In this document: in pieces, positions 35,307 through 45,317 of the stretch
Numbering within the stretch: position 1 is the stretch's first letter
Layout of the letters: the number at the start of each line of letters is the position of its first letter
Source: Kribbella sp. VKM Ac-2568
GTDB lineage: Bacteria > Actinomycetota > Actinomycetes > Propionibacteriales > Kribbellaceae
Direction of reading: 5' to 3'
DNA: 64,000 bases
Assembly (NCBI RefSeq): GCF_004345365.1
Contig: NZ_SLVF01000006.1
Coordinates: forward strand, 62,001-126,000
Notes under the pieces: generated by a model
The model's input: the letters and a program-made list of their open reading frames with translations, nothing else
Databases searched by the model: none
What the model was told of the DNA's origin: nothing
Program-made: the position numbers and the translations under genes

Positions 35307-37260
35307 AGGTTGTCTCCTCTGACTGTTCCTCTGAACTTGCGAGTACGCCGGGCCGCCGCCTGGGTGATCCGGTCGAGCATCACCCCGAGCAGCACGATCG
35401 CCAGGCCCGCGGCGAGTCCCTTGCCGTACAGCTCACTCTGCGCGAAGCCGGCGGCCACGTCGTAGCCGAGGGCGCCCGCGCCGACCAGTCCGCCCACGAC
35501 CACCATGGACAGCACATAGATCAGGCCCTGGTTCACCGCCAGTGTGATGGCTCGGCGGGCCACCGGGAGCTGGACCTTGCTGATCACCTGCCAGGTGCTC
35601 GAGCCGACCGAGTTCGCCGCCTCCACCGTCGCCACCGGCACCGCGCGGATGCCATCGGCAACGATCTTGGTGGTGACCGGGATGGCGAACACCACGGCGG
35701 CCGCGATCGCGGTGAACCGGCTGGTGCCGAACAACGCCAGGAACGGCACCAGGTAGACGAAGGGCGGCATCGTCTGGCCCGCGTCGAGAACGGGGCGCAG
35801 CCAGCTGTCCGCCCGGTGGTTCCGGCCGGTCCAGACGCCGAGCATGAGGCCGGCGGCAACCACCACGACGGTGGCGAGCAGGGTCGACGCGAGCGTCACC
35901 ATGGCGTCGTGCCAGACGCCGGTCACGACCAGCAGCCCCAGGCACAGCGCCGCGGGAACGGCTCCCTGCCAGCTCCCGAGCAGCGCGGCCAGCGTGACGA
36001 CCACCACGGCCACGAGCCACCAGGGCGACTCCGTCAACAGAGCTTCCAGCGGGTTGAGAACACCCTTGGTCACGGCGTCGCGCACGCCGAACGTGAAGCC
36101 GCCGAAGACGTCCTGCACCCAGTTCGTCACGTCCGTCGCGGCGACGGCGATCCGGGAGCCGAGGTTCGCGCCCGAGGGGAACTCGGCCGCCCAGATGTAG
36201 GTCCGCGAGAACCAGATGGCGACCAGCACCGCGATGCCGCCCACGCCGAGGAGCACCTTGCGACGGATGCTCGCCGTACGCCAGGGCCGGTCGCCGGCCG
36301 CGGTGGTCACCCGGTCGAGCACGATCGCGAGGACGACGATCGCCAGGCCGGCGTTGAACGCCACGCCGACGTCGAGCGTCTGCAGCGCCTTCAGCACGGT
36401 CTGGCCGAGTCCCGGCGCGTCGATCAGCGCGGCCACCGTCACCATCGACAGGGCGGCCATGATCGTCTGGTTGATCCCGACCACGACCGTACTGCGGGAC
36501 ATCGGCAGCAGGACCTTCAGCAGGGTCTGGCCGTGGGTGGAGCCGAGCGAGCGCGCGGCCTCGACACTCTCGGACGGCACCGAGCGGATCGCGTGCGCGG
36601 TCAGCCGGACGACCGGAGGTGCGGCGTAGATCAGCGTCGCGATCGTCGCGGCGGCCGGGCCGATCGCGAAGAACAGCGTCAGTGGCGCGAGGTAGACGAA
36701 CGTCGGCAGCGTCTGCATCAGGTCGAGCACGAGCGTCGCGACCCGGAACGCGCGGTTCGAGAGGCCGGCCCAGATCCCGAGCGGGATGCCGATCAGCAGC
36801 GCGAGCAGCACCGCCGCGAGAGTCAGCGACAGGGTGTCCATGGCCTCCTGCCACAGGCCCTGCAGTCCGACGAAGGTAAGACCGGCCGCGGCCAGCAGAG
36901 CAACCTTCCAGTTGCCGAAGGCCCACGCGAGGTACGCCGACAGCGCGACCACCCCGAGCCAGCCGATCACCGGCACCGGACGCCCGTACGACGGTTGCGC
37001 GATCACCGCCTGGAACAGGATGACGAGCTGGTCCACGGCGACCCGGATCGCGTCCAGGAACGCGTTGCCGCTGCCGAGGAAGTCACGGTGCTCGGTCAGC
37101 CAGCGGTGCAGTCCGGTCGTCTCCTGGCCGCCGAGGCTGAGCGTGTTCACGCCTCGGAGCAGGAACCACGCGGCCACCCAGGCCACCAGCAGGACGCCGA
37201 CGATCACCCCGCGACGCGGGCGGCGTACCCGGATCTCGACCGAGCCGGTGATGGATGCCA

Positions 37261-37261
<1 letters not shown>
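35300..37261 (-). CDS. ABC transporter permease, two ProW domains fused
   Basis: The 653-residue protein carries two complete BPD-type permease domains. The first (about residues 140-310) has TLSLTLAAVLLALLIGIPLG, DLMQTLPTFVYLAPLTLFF and the EAA loop EAARSLGSTHGQTLLKVLLP. The second (about 460-640) has LASTLLATVVVVAAGLMLGV, GQTMPPFVYLVPFLALFG and EAANSVGSSTWQVISKVQLP. Each half also has leading membrane helices. Usual ProW is one such domain acting as a dimer, so this is a fused pseudo-dimer. It sits between ATPase (TGATG overlap) and binding protein (7-base overlap). Confidence 0.85.
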
Positions 37262-38325
<1,064 letters not shown>

Positions 38326-38477
38326 TGTGGTTCACCCTCGCATCCCGGCCACCGGGGTAGTCATGAACCCCCGACAATATCCAACCCCCACCCCGGCCTC
38401 CCCCCGACGGCTACCTGACACCACAACCTTTACCCGCTCTTACCACCCCAGAAGCCAACTGGTGGTTGCGGTTCGGA

Positions 38478-38936
38478 TCAGCCGAGGTACGGGGGTGCCT
38501 CGCCCCACCCCCAGTGCGGGACCGGGGCCTCGGGCGGTGGGGTGGCGCCGTCCTGGGAGTTGGCGAGCGCGATGCGGGTGCCCCACTCGACGTACGCCAC
38601 GAAGGCTGAACGGAACTCTGGGTCGCCGGGCAACCCGGCCGGGTCGGCGGACTGGGCGATGAGCGCCGCCCAGCGTGACCTCTGCTCCTCGGTCAGGCCC
38701 AACCCCAGGTGATGGGACAGCATCGCGGGATACCCACCGAGTTCATCCGTGTACCGCGACGGGCCGCCGAAGACCTCTCCCAGCCACAGCGCCACGTGCT
38801 CGCGATGCTTGTCGCTCATGTGCGCGAACACCGGCGCCAGCACCGGGTCCTCCAGCACCTTGTCGTAGAACACCTCGGTGAGCCGCCGGAACGCCTCAGC
38901 CCCACCAGCCCACTCGTACACCGTCGGCGTCGTCAT
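38478..38936 (-). CDS. Group II truncated haemoglobin
   Basis: The 152-residue globin has the TrHbII pattern: VYEWAGGAEAFRRLTEVFYD, PVLAPVFAHM, then the proximal histidine region YPAMLSHHLGLGLTEEQRSR with tryptophan at the G8 position (RSRW). A proline-rich tail ends the protein. Such globins bind oxygen or nitric oxide in the cytosol. It is located between the importer operon and an aminoglycoside-kinase-like gene without overlap. Confidence 0.85.
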   Translation of the reverse strand: MTTPTVYEWAGGAEAFRRLTEVFYDKVLEDPVLAPVFAHMSDKHREHVALWLGEVFGGPSRYTDELGGYPAMLSHHLGLGLTEEQRSRWAALIAQSADPAGLPGDPEFRSAFVAYVEWGTRIALANSQDGATPPPEAPVPHWGWGEAPPYLG

Positions 38937-38972
38937 CTGCCCCTCCTCCTGACTGTTGATGTAATCATGTAA

Positions 38973-39881
38973 TCAGGAGCGAGGGTCTTCGAGTGCCGCC
39001 GCGATCGCGACCTGCACAGGATCCACCGCGTACTCCCCGCTTTCGAGATCCCAGAGCACGTTCTGCAGGATCCGCCCCAGCGTCCAGCCGACCGCCCGCT
39101 CGCGATCCAGCCCGGCCACCTCGACCATCAGGTCGAACCGCCGCCGGATCGCCCGCGGCAGATCACCCGTCGCCACCAGGTCGTCCCACCGGTTGTTCAG
39201 CGCTTGGAACAACTCGAAGCACGGATCACCCGCCAGTGGTTTCGGGTCGATCGCCAGCCACGGATGCCGCCGCGACGCCATCACGTTGTCATAGTGGAGA
39301 TCCCAGTGCAGCAACCGATCACCCGACTCCGGAACCAACTCGGCCACCCGCGCGGCGCACCGGCGTACCAGGGTCTGCTCGGCCGGATCGGCCAGCCGTG
39401 GGATCAGACCGGGCGCGTCAGCGAGCATCTGCCGCGCGATGTCTTCGAGCCGTCGCAACCCCAGCGGCGCCTGTACTGCGCTCAGCCGCGCGAGGAGTTC
39501 CGCCAGAATCCGGGTGGCCTCGTTGTCGTCGGGGAGGTCGCTTAGCGAGCGCGGCTCCAGCCTTTCGAGCAGGATCGTCGCGTCCGGGGCGTCGTCCAGG
39601 ACCCGTACCGCGTAGTCCTCACCCCAGGTCCGGAGGCCGAGCGCCTCGTCGGCGTTCTCCTCGTTGAGCGGCTGCAACTTGAGCATTCCGGGCGTCCCGT
39701 CGGTCTGCACGACGGGCAGTACGACGGACGCGGCTCCGTGCAACGGCTCACCGTCGAGCCGCAACTTCCACCGCTCCATGTACCCCGCGGCGAGGTCGGG
39801 CACAGCCTTCAGCCAAGGCAGTTCATCAGCGAGCGTCACGAACAACGGAGCCGGTACGGCGAACAGCGGGTGACTGGTCAT
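38973..39881 (-). CDS. Aminoglycoside phosphotransferase, streptomycin 6-kinase-like
   Basis: The 302-residue kinase belongs to the APH(6)/hydroxyurea-type phosphotransferase group. Seen: the ATP site region WKLRLDGEPLHGAASVVLPV, TILLERLEP in the hinge, the catalytic loop LLHWDLHYDNVMAS (about residues 192-205) and the metal site AIDPKPLAGDP. APH(6) enzymes phosphorylate streptomycin, but many chromosomal members confer little resistance, so the natural substrate is uncertain. Monocistronic, 36 bases upstream of the globin gene on the same strand. Confidence 0.8.
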   Translation of the reverse strand: MTSHPLFAVPAPLFVTLADELPWLKAVPDLAAGYMERWKLRLDGEPLHGAASVVLPVVQTDGTPGMLKLQPLNEENADEALGLRTWGEDYAVRVLDDAPDATILLERLEPRSLSDLPDDNEATRILAELLARLSAVQAPLGLRRLEDIARQMLADAPGLIPRLADPAEQTLVRRCAARVAELVPESGDRLLHWDLHYDNVMASRRHPWLAIDPKPLAGDPCFELFQALNNRWDDLVATGDLPRAIRRRFDLMVEVAGLDRERAVGWTLGRILQNVLWDLESGEYAVDPVQVAIAAALEDPRS

Positions 39882-39929
39882 CCCTCAGAACATTAGGGGC
39901 CGACCGGCGGATGTGCTTGGGTTTTCCCC

Positions 39930-40712
39930 GTGAGCTCAGTGGAAGGTGATCCGGCCGAGTCGTTCGGCGAGGTGGAGCGACGCAGCCGGCGGGCGCAGTG
40001 GGTGGTGGCGCTGGTCTATCTGGGCATCCCGCTGGTGTTCCTCGGGCTGGTGCTGTGGATCAGCTCCAGCGCAGATACCTTCAACTGGCAGATCGCCCTG
40101 GATCCGCTCGCGCTGCTGGCGATCGGCTGGTACTTGCGGCAGCGGCACCGGTACAAGCCGGGTCGCTGGGCCACCGCCGGGTTGTGGATGGGCGGAATCA
40201 CCGGTTTCCTCACTGCGTTCGCCACGATCGTGCTCGACGCCAGCTGGCTGGCGACGTTGTCCGTCCCGGCGGCGGTCGTCGGCGCGATTCTCGGGGTCGC
40301 CCTCGGCCGCTACGGACAGCGGACGCTGATGCACCCGGCGGTGCCGGAGCTCGCCGACTCGCCGTACGAGCTGACCTTCCGGGTGCGCGGGCTGACCCGG
40401 CTGCGGTTGGTGATCCGGCGTACGGATCTCGTGCTGGTGGAGAGGGTGCCGATCAGGACGGCCGAAGGGGACAGCCCTGCCGAGAAGGCTCGGACCTATC
40501 CGCTCACGGCCGTCACCGGGGCATACGAGGTCTCGTTGTCGGGTGCCGAGCGGCTCAGGTTCCCCGAGCCGCTACGGCTGGCACCGGCCGGCACCCCTGG
40601 CCCGGCGTTGATCCTCCAGGCCAAAGGTGCCGACTGGGTACTGCCGCAGAACGAGGCCGCCGCGATCGCCCAAATCCTCGACCGTCGGATCGCCACCGCC
40701 AGCTCGCTCTGA
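39930..40712 (+). CDS. Hypothetical membrane protein
   Basis: The 260-residue protein has four likely transmembrane segments in the first half: VVALVYLGIPLVFLGLVLWI, IALDPLALLAIGWYL, GLWMGGITGFLTAFATIVL and LSVPAAVVGAILGVALG. A soluble C-terminal beta-rich domain follows (about residues 135-260). I do not recognise the family. GTG start, about 50 bases from the divergent kinase gene. It converges with the F420-type reductase gene with a 3-base gap. Confidence 0.6.
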   Translation: MSSVEGDPAESFGEVERRSRRAQWVVALVYLGIPLVFLGLVLWISSSADTFNWQIALDPLALLAIGWYLRQRHRYKPGRWATAGLWMGGITGFLTAFATIVLDASWLATLSVPAAVVGAILGVALGRYGQRTLMHPAVPELADSPYELTFRVRGLTRLRLVIRRTDLVLVERVPIRTAEGDSPAEKARTYPLTAVTGAYEVSLSGAERLRFPEPLRLAPAGTPGPALILQAKGADWVLPQNEAAAIAQILDRRIATASSL

Positions 40713-40715
40713 CGG

Positions 40716-41375
40716 TTAGCCGCGGAGTTCTGCGGAGCGGATCGGGCTGGCTTCGGCTAGGCCCTTGAGGACGCCGTCGGCGTCGAGGTCGGTGCCGTAG
40801 ACCGGGGTTCCGGGCTGCTGGCGCCAGGACTCGGCGAGGCTGCCGGCGTCGATCGGGTCGAAGCCGAGCTCGTCGACGAGCCGCAGCACCTTCGCCTTGG
40901 CCTCTTCGTTGTCACCGGCAACCGGTAGCGCGATCCGCCCCGGCTCGCCGGCCGCGACGCCGAGCTCCAGCAGATGCTGGAAGTTGATGTTGTTGAAGGC
41001 CTTGTTCACCGGCTGACCGAGCTGCTCGGCCACCCAGCCGCTCTCGGTCCGGCCCTCGTCCTCGATGCCCGCGATCCGCCCGTCGCGCTGCGGGTAGTAG
41101 TTGTTGGTGTCGATCACCGCGAATCCCTCGGCGGCGTTGTCGAACAGGTCCTTCGGCAGTCCGGGGACCGCCTTCTGCGGAATCGTCACGACGACGATCT
41201 CGGCGCCCTTGGCAACGTCTCCGACCTGGGCCGGAGTTGCTCCCGTCTCGGCCTGCAGGTCGAGCAGCGTCTCCGGACCCCGCGAGTTCGCCACGGAGAC
41301 GTCGTGCCCGAGGGCCGTCAGGCGCCGGGTGAGGGTGCCGCCGATGAGACCTGAACCGATGATGCCGATCTTCAC
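40716..41375 (-). CDS. NADPH-dependent F420 reductase-like (NAD(P)-binding) protein
   Basis: The 219-residue protein has the dinucleotide motif IGIIGSGLIGGTLTRRLTAL at its start, VANSRGPETLLDLQAE, and VVVTIPQKAVPGLPK. NKAFNNINFQHLLELG and ALPVAGDNEEAKAKVLRLVD complete the pattern. The family links NADPH with F420 or other substrates; subgroup members without F420 binding also exist. GTG start with AGGAG 5 bases upstream. A 17-bp palindrome lies just upstream and may be an operator. Confidence 0.8.
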   Translation of the reverse strand: MKIGIIGSGLIGGTLTRRLTALGHDVSVANSRGPETLLDLQAETGATPAQVGDVAKGAEIVVVTIPQKAVPGLPKDLFDNAAEGFAVIDTNNYYPQRDGRIAGIEDEGRTESGWVAEQLGQPVNKAFNNINFQHLLELGVAAGEPGRIALPVAGDNEEAKAKVLRLVDELGFDPIDAGSLAESWRQQPGTPVYGTDLDADGVLKGLAEASPIRSAELRG

Positions 41376-41391
41376 TTTTGCTCCTGGTAAG

Positions 41392-41408
41392 TAGCTGATA
41401 CTCAGCTA
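41392..41408. promoter_or_regulatory. Perfect palindrome TAGCTGA-TAC-TCAGCTA
   Basis: Seven-base arms flank a three-base centre. It overlaps the stop codon of the upstream methyltransferase gene and lies 17 bases before the reductase start codon. The symmetry suits a MarR- or HxlR-type dimer. Confidence 0.5.
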
Positions 41409-42112
41409 TAACGCCGAAACGAGCCCGGATCATCCACCGCGCTCGTCCTCCAGCGCATCGCCAGCGCGAACCCGAGGTCGTCGTACTCGGCACCGGGGAA
41501 GACGGTGTCGTAGATCTCACGAAACTGCGCGCGGGACAGGTAGCGATCGCTCAGCAGGTGCTCGAGCCACGGCTTGCTGTGCCAGAAACGCAACTCGAAC
41601 CATGCGTCCCGCAGCCCGACCCGCCTGATCTCGGCCGGGAAGCCGCGGACCGCGCCCCAGGTGTAGACCCGCCGCGGCGGCGTCGGGTAGAGGTCGCAGA
41701 CGTTGTCGATCAGCGCGACCGTGCCGCCGGGCCGGACGAGCGACTTCAACTGCTCGAGTCCGGCCCGGTAGTCGGGCAGGTGGTGCAGCACCGTGTGGCT
41801 GTAGACCAGGTCGAACCCCTCGTCATCCACCTCGAACAGATCCGCGACCCGGTACTCCAGGTTCGGCCGCGAGCGCCGTTCGCGGGCGATCGCGATCATC
41901 GGCTCGCTGAGGTCGACGCCGAGCACCTGGTCGAAGTCGTCGGCCAGCCGTTCCGCCGCGTGCCCCGACCCGCAACCGACGTCTATCGCCCGCTCACCCC
42001 TCACCCCGAGCCCGGTCACCCAGGCGCTGTGCTGCCCGGGCAACAAGCTCACGAACCGGTCGTACTCCGCCGCGAACCGATCGAACGAGGTCGGATCAGC
42101 CACATCATCCAT
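41402..42112 (-). CDS. Class I SAM-dependent methyltransferase
   Basis: The 236-residue methyltransferase has motif I ERAIDVGCGSGHAAERLADD (about residues 40-59), the acidic motif II VLGVDLSEPMIAIARE, and the later FDLVYSHTVLHHLPDYRAGL. The C-terminal half (RVGLRDAWFELRFWHSKPWL) is unlike housekeeping methyltransferases, so the substrate is unknown. ATG start. It is followed by the F420-type reductase on the same strand but separated by the palindrome. Confidence 0.85.
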   Translation of the reverse strand: MDDVADPTSFDRFAAEYDRFVSLLPGQHSAWVTGLGVRGERAIDVGCGSGHAAERLADDFDQVLGVDLSEPMIAIARERRSRPNLEYRVADLFEVDDEGFDLVYSHTVLHHLPDYRAGLEQLKSLVRPGGTVALIDNVCDLYPTPPRRVYTWGAVRGFPAEIRRVGLRDAWFELRFWHSKPWLEHLLSDRYLSRAQFREIYDTVFPGAEYDDLGFALAMRWRTSAVDDPGSFRRYS

Positions 42113-42237
42113 GCCCCGTACGACGACGCCCGCCCGCGACTGGTTCGCAGTACCGCGGAGATCGGGGCCGGGCGGGCGGCGTCGAGCCAGGGTGGGTCGG
42201 GGCGGAGCGCGGCGTGCGAGCCGGGCTCCGGGTGAGG

Positions 42238-43092
42238 TCAGTTGCCGGCAGCTGCGCGTTCCTTCCGGGCGGTCTCGGCCTTCTCGGCCTGCCAGCCGTC
42301 CTCGTTCTTGCCGAGGCGCCAGTAGCCGGACAGTGAGACACGGTCGCGCGCGAGGCCGCGGCCGGCGAAGAGGTGCTTGCGCAGCCGCAGTACGAAACCG
42401 GCTTCGCCGTGGACGAAGACCTGCACGTCACCGGGCGGGAACTCGAGCGCCTCGACCGCGGCGACCAGGCCGTCACCACGGTTGCCTGCATGGTTGCCGT
42501 CATGGTTGCCGGAGGCACCGGATCGGTGGAACCAGGTGAGCTCCACATCGCCGGAGCCGCTGAACTTCTGCTCCTCGGACTCGTCCTCGACCTCGACGAA
42601 CACCTTGGCCTTCGCGCCCGGCGGGAGTACCTCGATCGCGGCGCCGATCGCCGGCAGCGCGCTCTCGTCGCCGACCAGCAGGTGCCAGACCGCGTCCTCG
42701 TCCGGCCGGTAGGCGCCACCCGGACCGTTGAACCAGAGCTTGTCGCCGGGCTTCGCCGCGGCCGCCCACGGTCCGGCGATGCCCTCGTCGCCGTGGTGGA
42801 CGAAGTCGATCGTCAGTTCGTGGCTCGCCTCGTCCCAGGAGCGCACCGTGTACGTCCGCATGGTCGGCCACTGCTCGGACGGGAACTGCTCGCGCACGAC
42901 GCCCATGTCCAGCGGGTCCGGGTACTCCACGCCCGGCTGCGGGAAGAGCAGTTTCACGTAGTGGTCGCTGGTGCCGTTGTCGACGAAGTCGTCACAGCTC
43001 AGCACCACCCGGATCATGTGCGGGGTGATCCGCTCGGTCCGGCGGACGACCGCCAGCTTCGCGCGGCGGTTACGGGGTGCTGGGTTGCTCAC
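42238..43092 (-). CDS. Siderophore-interacting protein (FAD-dependent ferric reductase)
   Basis: The 284-residue SIP-family reductase has the FAD-binding barrel with MRTYTVRSWDEASHELTIDF (RxYT motif) and FVHHGDEGIAGPWAAAAKPG. A C-terminal half holds LVGDESALPAIGAAIEVLPP and WRLGKNEDGWQAEK near the end. It releases iron from imported ferric siderophores in the cytosol. A long insert (SGNHDGNHAGNRGDGLVAAV, about residues 198-217) is richer in glycine and histidine than usual. An IdeR/DmdR-type iron box lies upstream, so it is expressed when iron is short. Confidence 0.85.
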   Translation of the reverse strand: MSNPAPRNRRAKLAVVRRTERITPHMIRVVLSCDDFVDNGTSDHYVKLLFPQPGVEYPDPLDMGVVREQFPSEQWPTMRTYTVRSWDEASHELTIDFVHHGDEGIAGPWAAAAKPGDKLWFNGPGGAYRPDEDAVWHLLVGDESALPAIGAAIEVLPPGAKAKVFVEVEDESEEQKFSGSGDVELTWFHRSGASGNHDGNHAGNRGDGLVAAVEALEFPPGDVQVFVHGEAGFVLRLRKHLFAGRGLARDRVSLSGYWRLGKNEDGWQAEKAETARKERAAAGN

Positions 43093-43128
43093 GCGACCAC
43101 GGTCCTCTCGAACATCAGGCGGAGAATG

Positions 43129-43153
43129 TTAGGCATACCTAAGTAGGCTAACC
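43129..43153 (-). promoter_or_regulatory. IdeR/DmdR iron box
   Basis: The plus strand contains TTAGGCATACCTAAG followed by TAGGCTAACC. Both parts match the IdeR/DmdR consensus TTAGGTTAGGCTAACCTAA, and the first includes a perfect TTAGG-N4-CCTAA core. It sits about 40-60 bases upstream of the siderophore reductase start. Confidence 0.75.
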
Positions 43154-43215
43154 GACATCCCCAACGCCCGGCTCCGGCGGCCACGGATCCCGGACGTCCC
43201 GCGCGCGGCCCGGTC

Positions 43216-43303
43216 CGCGGTACGGGCGGCTCAACTGGGCGCGGTTACGGCGGTCGACTGGTCACAGTGCGGCGTTCGGCGCGGTACGGCGGTTCAACTG
43301 GGG
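43216..43303 (+). repeat. Three imperfect ~22-bp repeats upstream of the AAA ATPase
   Basis: Copies begin at about 43217 (GCGGTACGGGCGGCTCAACT), 43241 (GCGGTTACGGCGGTCGACTG) and 43281 (GCGGTACGGCGGTTCAACTG). They lie in the 270-base gap between the iron-controlled reductase (-) and the AAA gene (+). The role is unknown. Confidence 0.45.
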
Positions 43304-43363
43304 CTGAAGGGCTGTTCATCTGCTGGTCGCCTGGTTGCCGGGTGGACCACTGAGGGTGGAGGG

Positions 43364-44731
43364 ATGAGCCAGGTTTTCGGGACGGCCAGGCGTCCGGCGT
43401 ACATGGTGACCCGGACCGACCAGCAGGGGCGGCCGATCTCGCTGGACCGGCGGCCACCCGAGGGGAACTCGGTGCTGTTCACCGGCAGCCCGGGGATGGG
43501 CAAGAGCCTCGAGCTTGATCGCGCCCAGCAGTACGCGCAGCAGAACGGCTGGACCTGCATCCGGGTGGACGCGTCGCCGCGGGAGCCGCTGGAGAACCGG
43601 TTCGTCCGTGCTGTCAGCGAGGACCTCGGTGGGCTTCGCAAGCGGCACGGGTTCTTCGCCCTCCGCAAGCTGAAGAAGACCCTGCGCGACCTGACCCAGC
43701 GCAACCGGAGTCAGCAGAACGGCGCGGAACTGCGGTTCGGCGTCATGCCGGTCCAGGCGGTGGTGAAGAAGCAGTGGGAGGCGCCGGGCCGGGACGGTGT
43801 CGGCAGCACGCTCAACCAGCTCGCGGACAACCTAGGCGAGCTTGCCGCGAAGAAGCGGCAGCCGGTGATGCTGATGGTCGACAACCTCGACGTGGCGTCC
43901 GAGCGGGACCTTGCCGCGTTGACGGAGCTCTCGGCCCACCTCGAGCGCAACGGGCAGCCGGTCTACCTGATCGGCGCCGGTGGTGAGATGGCGGCCACCA
44001 GGCTGATGGCCGCATCCGGCGGGATGTCGGGGATCGGTACTGGTGTCGCCAGTCGGTTCGACCTGCGCGAGTGCACGCCACTTGCGGATGACGAGCTGCG
44101 GCCGGCTGTGACCGAACCGCTGCGTCGTGCGGGCATTCCCTATCAGCCTGAGGCTGTGGACAACCTGTTGAAGGCTGCGAACGGTAACCCGAGCCGGTTG
44201 CGGGATCTGGCCGACAGCGCGGTGCGGTTGGCGCAGCCGCCGTACGGGATCACGGTCGAGGTGGCGAAGCACGCGACCGCGCAGGTGAACGACCGGTCGC
44301 GGGTCTTCTACCAGGCCGCGTGGAACAACTGCTCCGACGCGGAGAAAGACCTGCTGGCGAAGGTCGCAGTACGGGGGCCGCGAGGGCTGGCGATGCCGAG
44401 CGAGACGCAGGCCGCCGGTCCCGGGAGGTGGCAGGAGGTGGACAACGCGCGCCAGGGATTGGTTGCCCGCGGCATGCTTCGCGAGAGCGGCCAACGGGTG
44501 AACCTGGCGGACCCAGGCCTGCAGGAGTGGGTCGAGACCCGGGTCGGCCAATCCGCCGCCCACGCCGGTGTCGCCCTCCCCGGCACGCCCGGGCCGGCCA
44601 TCACCCAGCCGTCGACTCCCGCCGCCGGCGCCGCAGTACCGACTGTCGCTCAGGGCACCGGCCGTCACCGCCAGACCAACACCACGGCAACCCGCCAGGT
44701 CGGCAACACAACCTTCACCATCAACACCTAG
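43364..44731 (+). CDS. AAA-family ATP-binding protein (ORC/STAND-like)
   Basis: The 455-residue protein has Walker A VLFTGSPGMGKSLELDRA (about residues 37-54), Walker B PVMLMVDNLDVASERD (about 166-181), a sensor stretch PVYLIGAGGEMAATRLMAAS and lid helices NLLKAANGNPSRLRDLADSA. A winged-helix-like part follows (KDLLAKVAVRGPRGLAMPSE, WQEVDNARQGLVARGMLRES). The last 70 residues are disordered (P, T, A-rich). It resembles ORC1/Cdc6-like STAND NTPases that act alone in actinomycete genomes; the function is unknown. Strong AGGGATG start context (GGAGGG). No obvious partner gene. Confidence 0.7.
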   Translation: MSQVFGTARRPAYMVTRTDQQGRPISLDRRPPEGNSVLFTGSPGMGKSLELDRAQQYAQQNGWTCIRVDASPREPLENRFVRAVSEDLGGLRKRHGFFALRKLKKTLRDLTQRNRSQQNGAELRFGVMPVQAVVKKQWEAPGRDGVGSTLNQLADNLGELAAKKRQPVMLMVDNLDVASERDLAALTELSAHLERNGQPVYLIGAGGEMAATRLMAASGGMSGIGTGVASRFDLRECTPLADDELRPAVTEPLRRAGIPYQPEAVDNLLKAANGNPSRLRDLADSAVRLAQPPYGITVEVAKHATAQVNDRSRVFYQAAWNNCSDAEKDLLAKVAVRGPRGLAMPSETQAAGPGRWQEVDNARQGLVARGMLRESGQRVNLADPGLQEWVETRVGQSAAHAGVALPGTPGPAITQPSTPAAGAAVPTVAQGTGRHRQTNTTATRQVGNTTFTINT

Positions 44732-44867
44732 TGCCGCAGCCTTGGATCTCGTGGTCCGACGGGTGACCAGAGACCGGTCAGGAATCAAGAAGCACGGGTG
44801 GCGGAGCCGGGACTAGCGTGACTGACACGGGCACAAAGTCCGACCACCCACGACTTCAGGAGCGACC

Positions 44868-45224
44868 ATGACCGGCTCTTCCACCCAGGGAATCAAGACC
44901 GTGCTGCACCCCGTTTCCGACCTGGCCAAGGCGAAGGAGGTGTACGCCGCGCTGCTCGGCGTGGAGCCGACAGCCGACTCGTCCTACTACGTCGGCTTCG
45001 AGGCCGAGGGCCAGCACATCGGGCTGGTGCCGAACGGTGGACCGCAGAACATGACCTCACCGATCGCCTACTGGCACGTGGCGGACATCGAGGCGAAGCT
45101 GGCCGAGGTGACCGCCGCGGGTGCCACCGTGAAGGAGACCCCGCACGACGTCGGAGGCGGCCGCCTGGTGGCCACCTTCAACGACCTCGACGGCAACGTC
45201 CTCGGCCTGATCCAGGACAGCTGA
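44868..45224 (+). CDS. VOC-family (glyoxalase-like) protein
   Basis: The 118-residue protein has one glyoxalase/bleomycin-resistance fold: KTVLHPVSDLAKAKEVYAAL, YVGFEAEGQHIGLVPNGG and LVATFNDLDGNVLGLIQDS, whose asparagine and glycine motifs close the second beta-alpha unit. It would act as a dimer binding a metal or small ligand. AGGAGCGACC precedes the ATG. The partner genes give no hint of the substrate. Confidence 0.85.
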   Translation: MTGSSTQGIKTVLHPVSDLAKAKEVYAALLGVEPTADSSYYVGFEAEGQHIGLVPNGGPQNMTSPIAYWHVADIEAKLAEVTAAGATVKETPHDVGGGRLVATFNDLDGNVLGLIQDS

Positions 45225-45317
45225 GTGCCGCCCCCCCGCCGGCACCCTCAGCGTCGTCGCATTTCGGCCTGCACGTTCGGCCAGCACGTTCCGCCAGCTC
45301 GTCCAGCTGGCGTTCGC

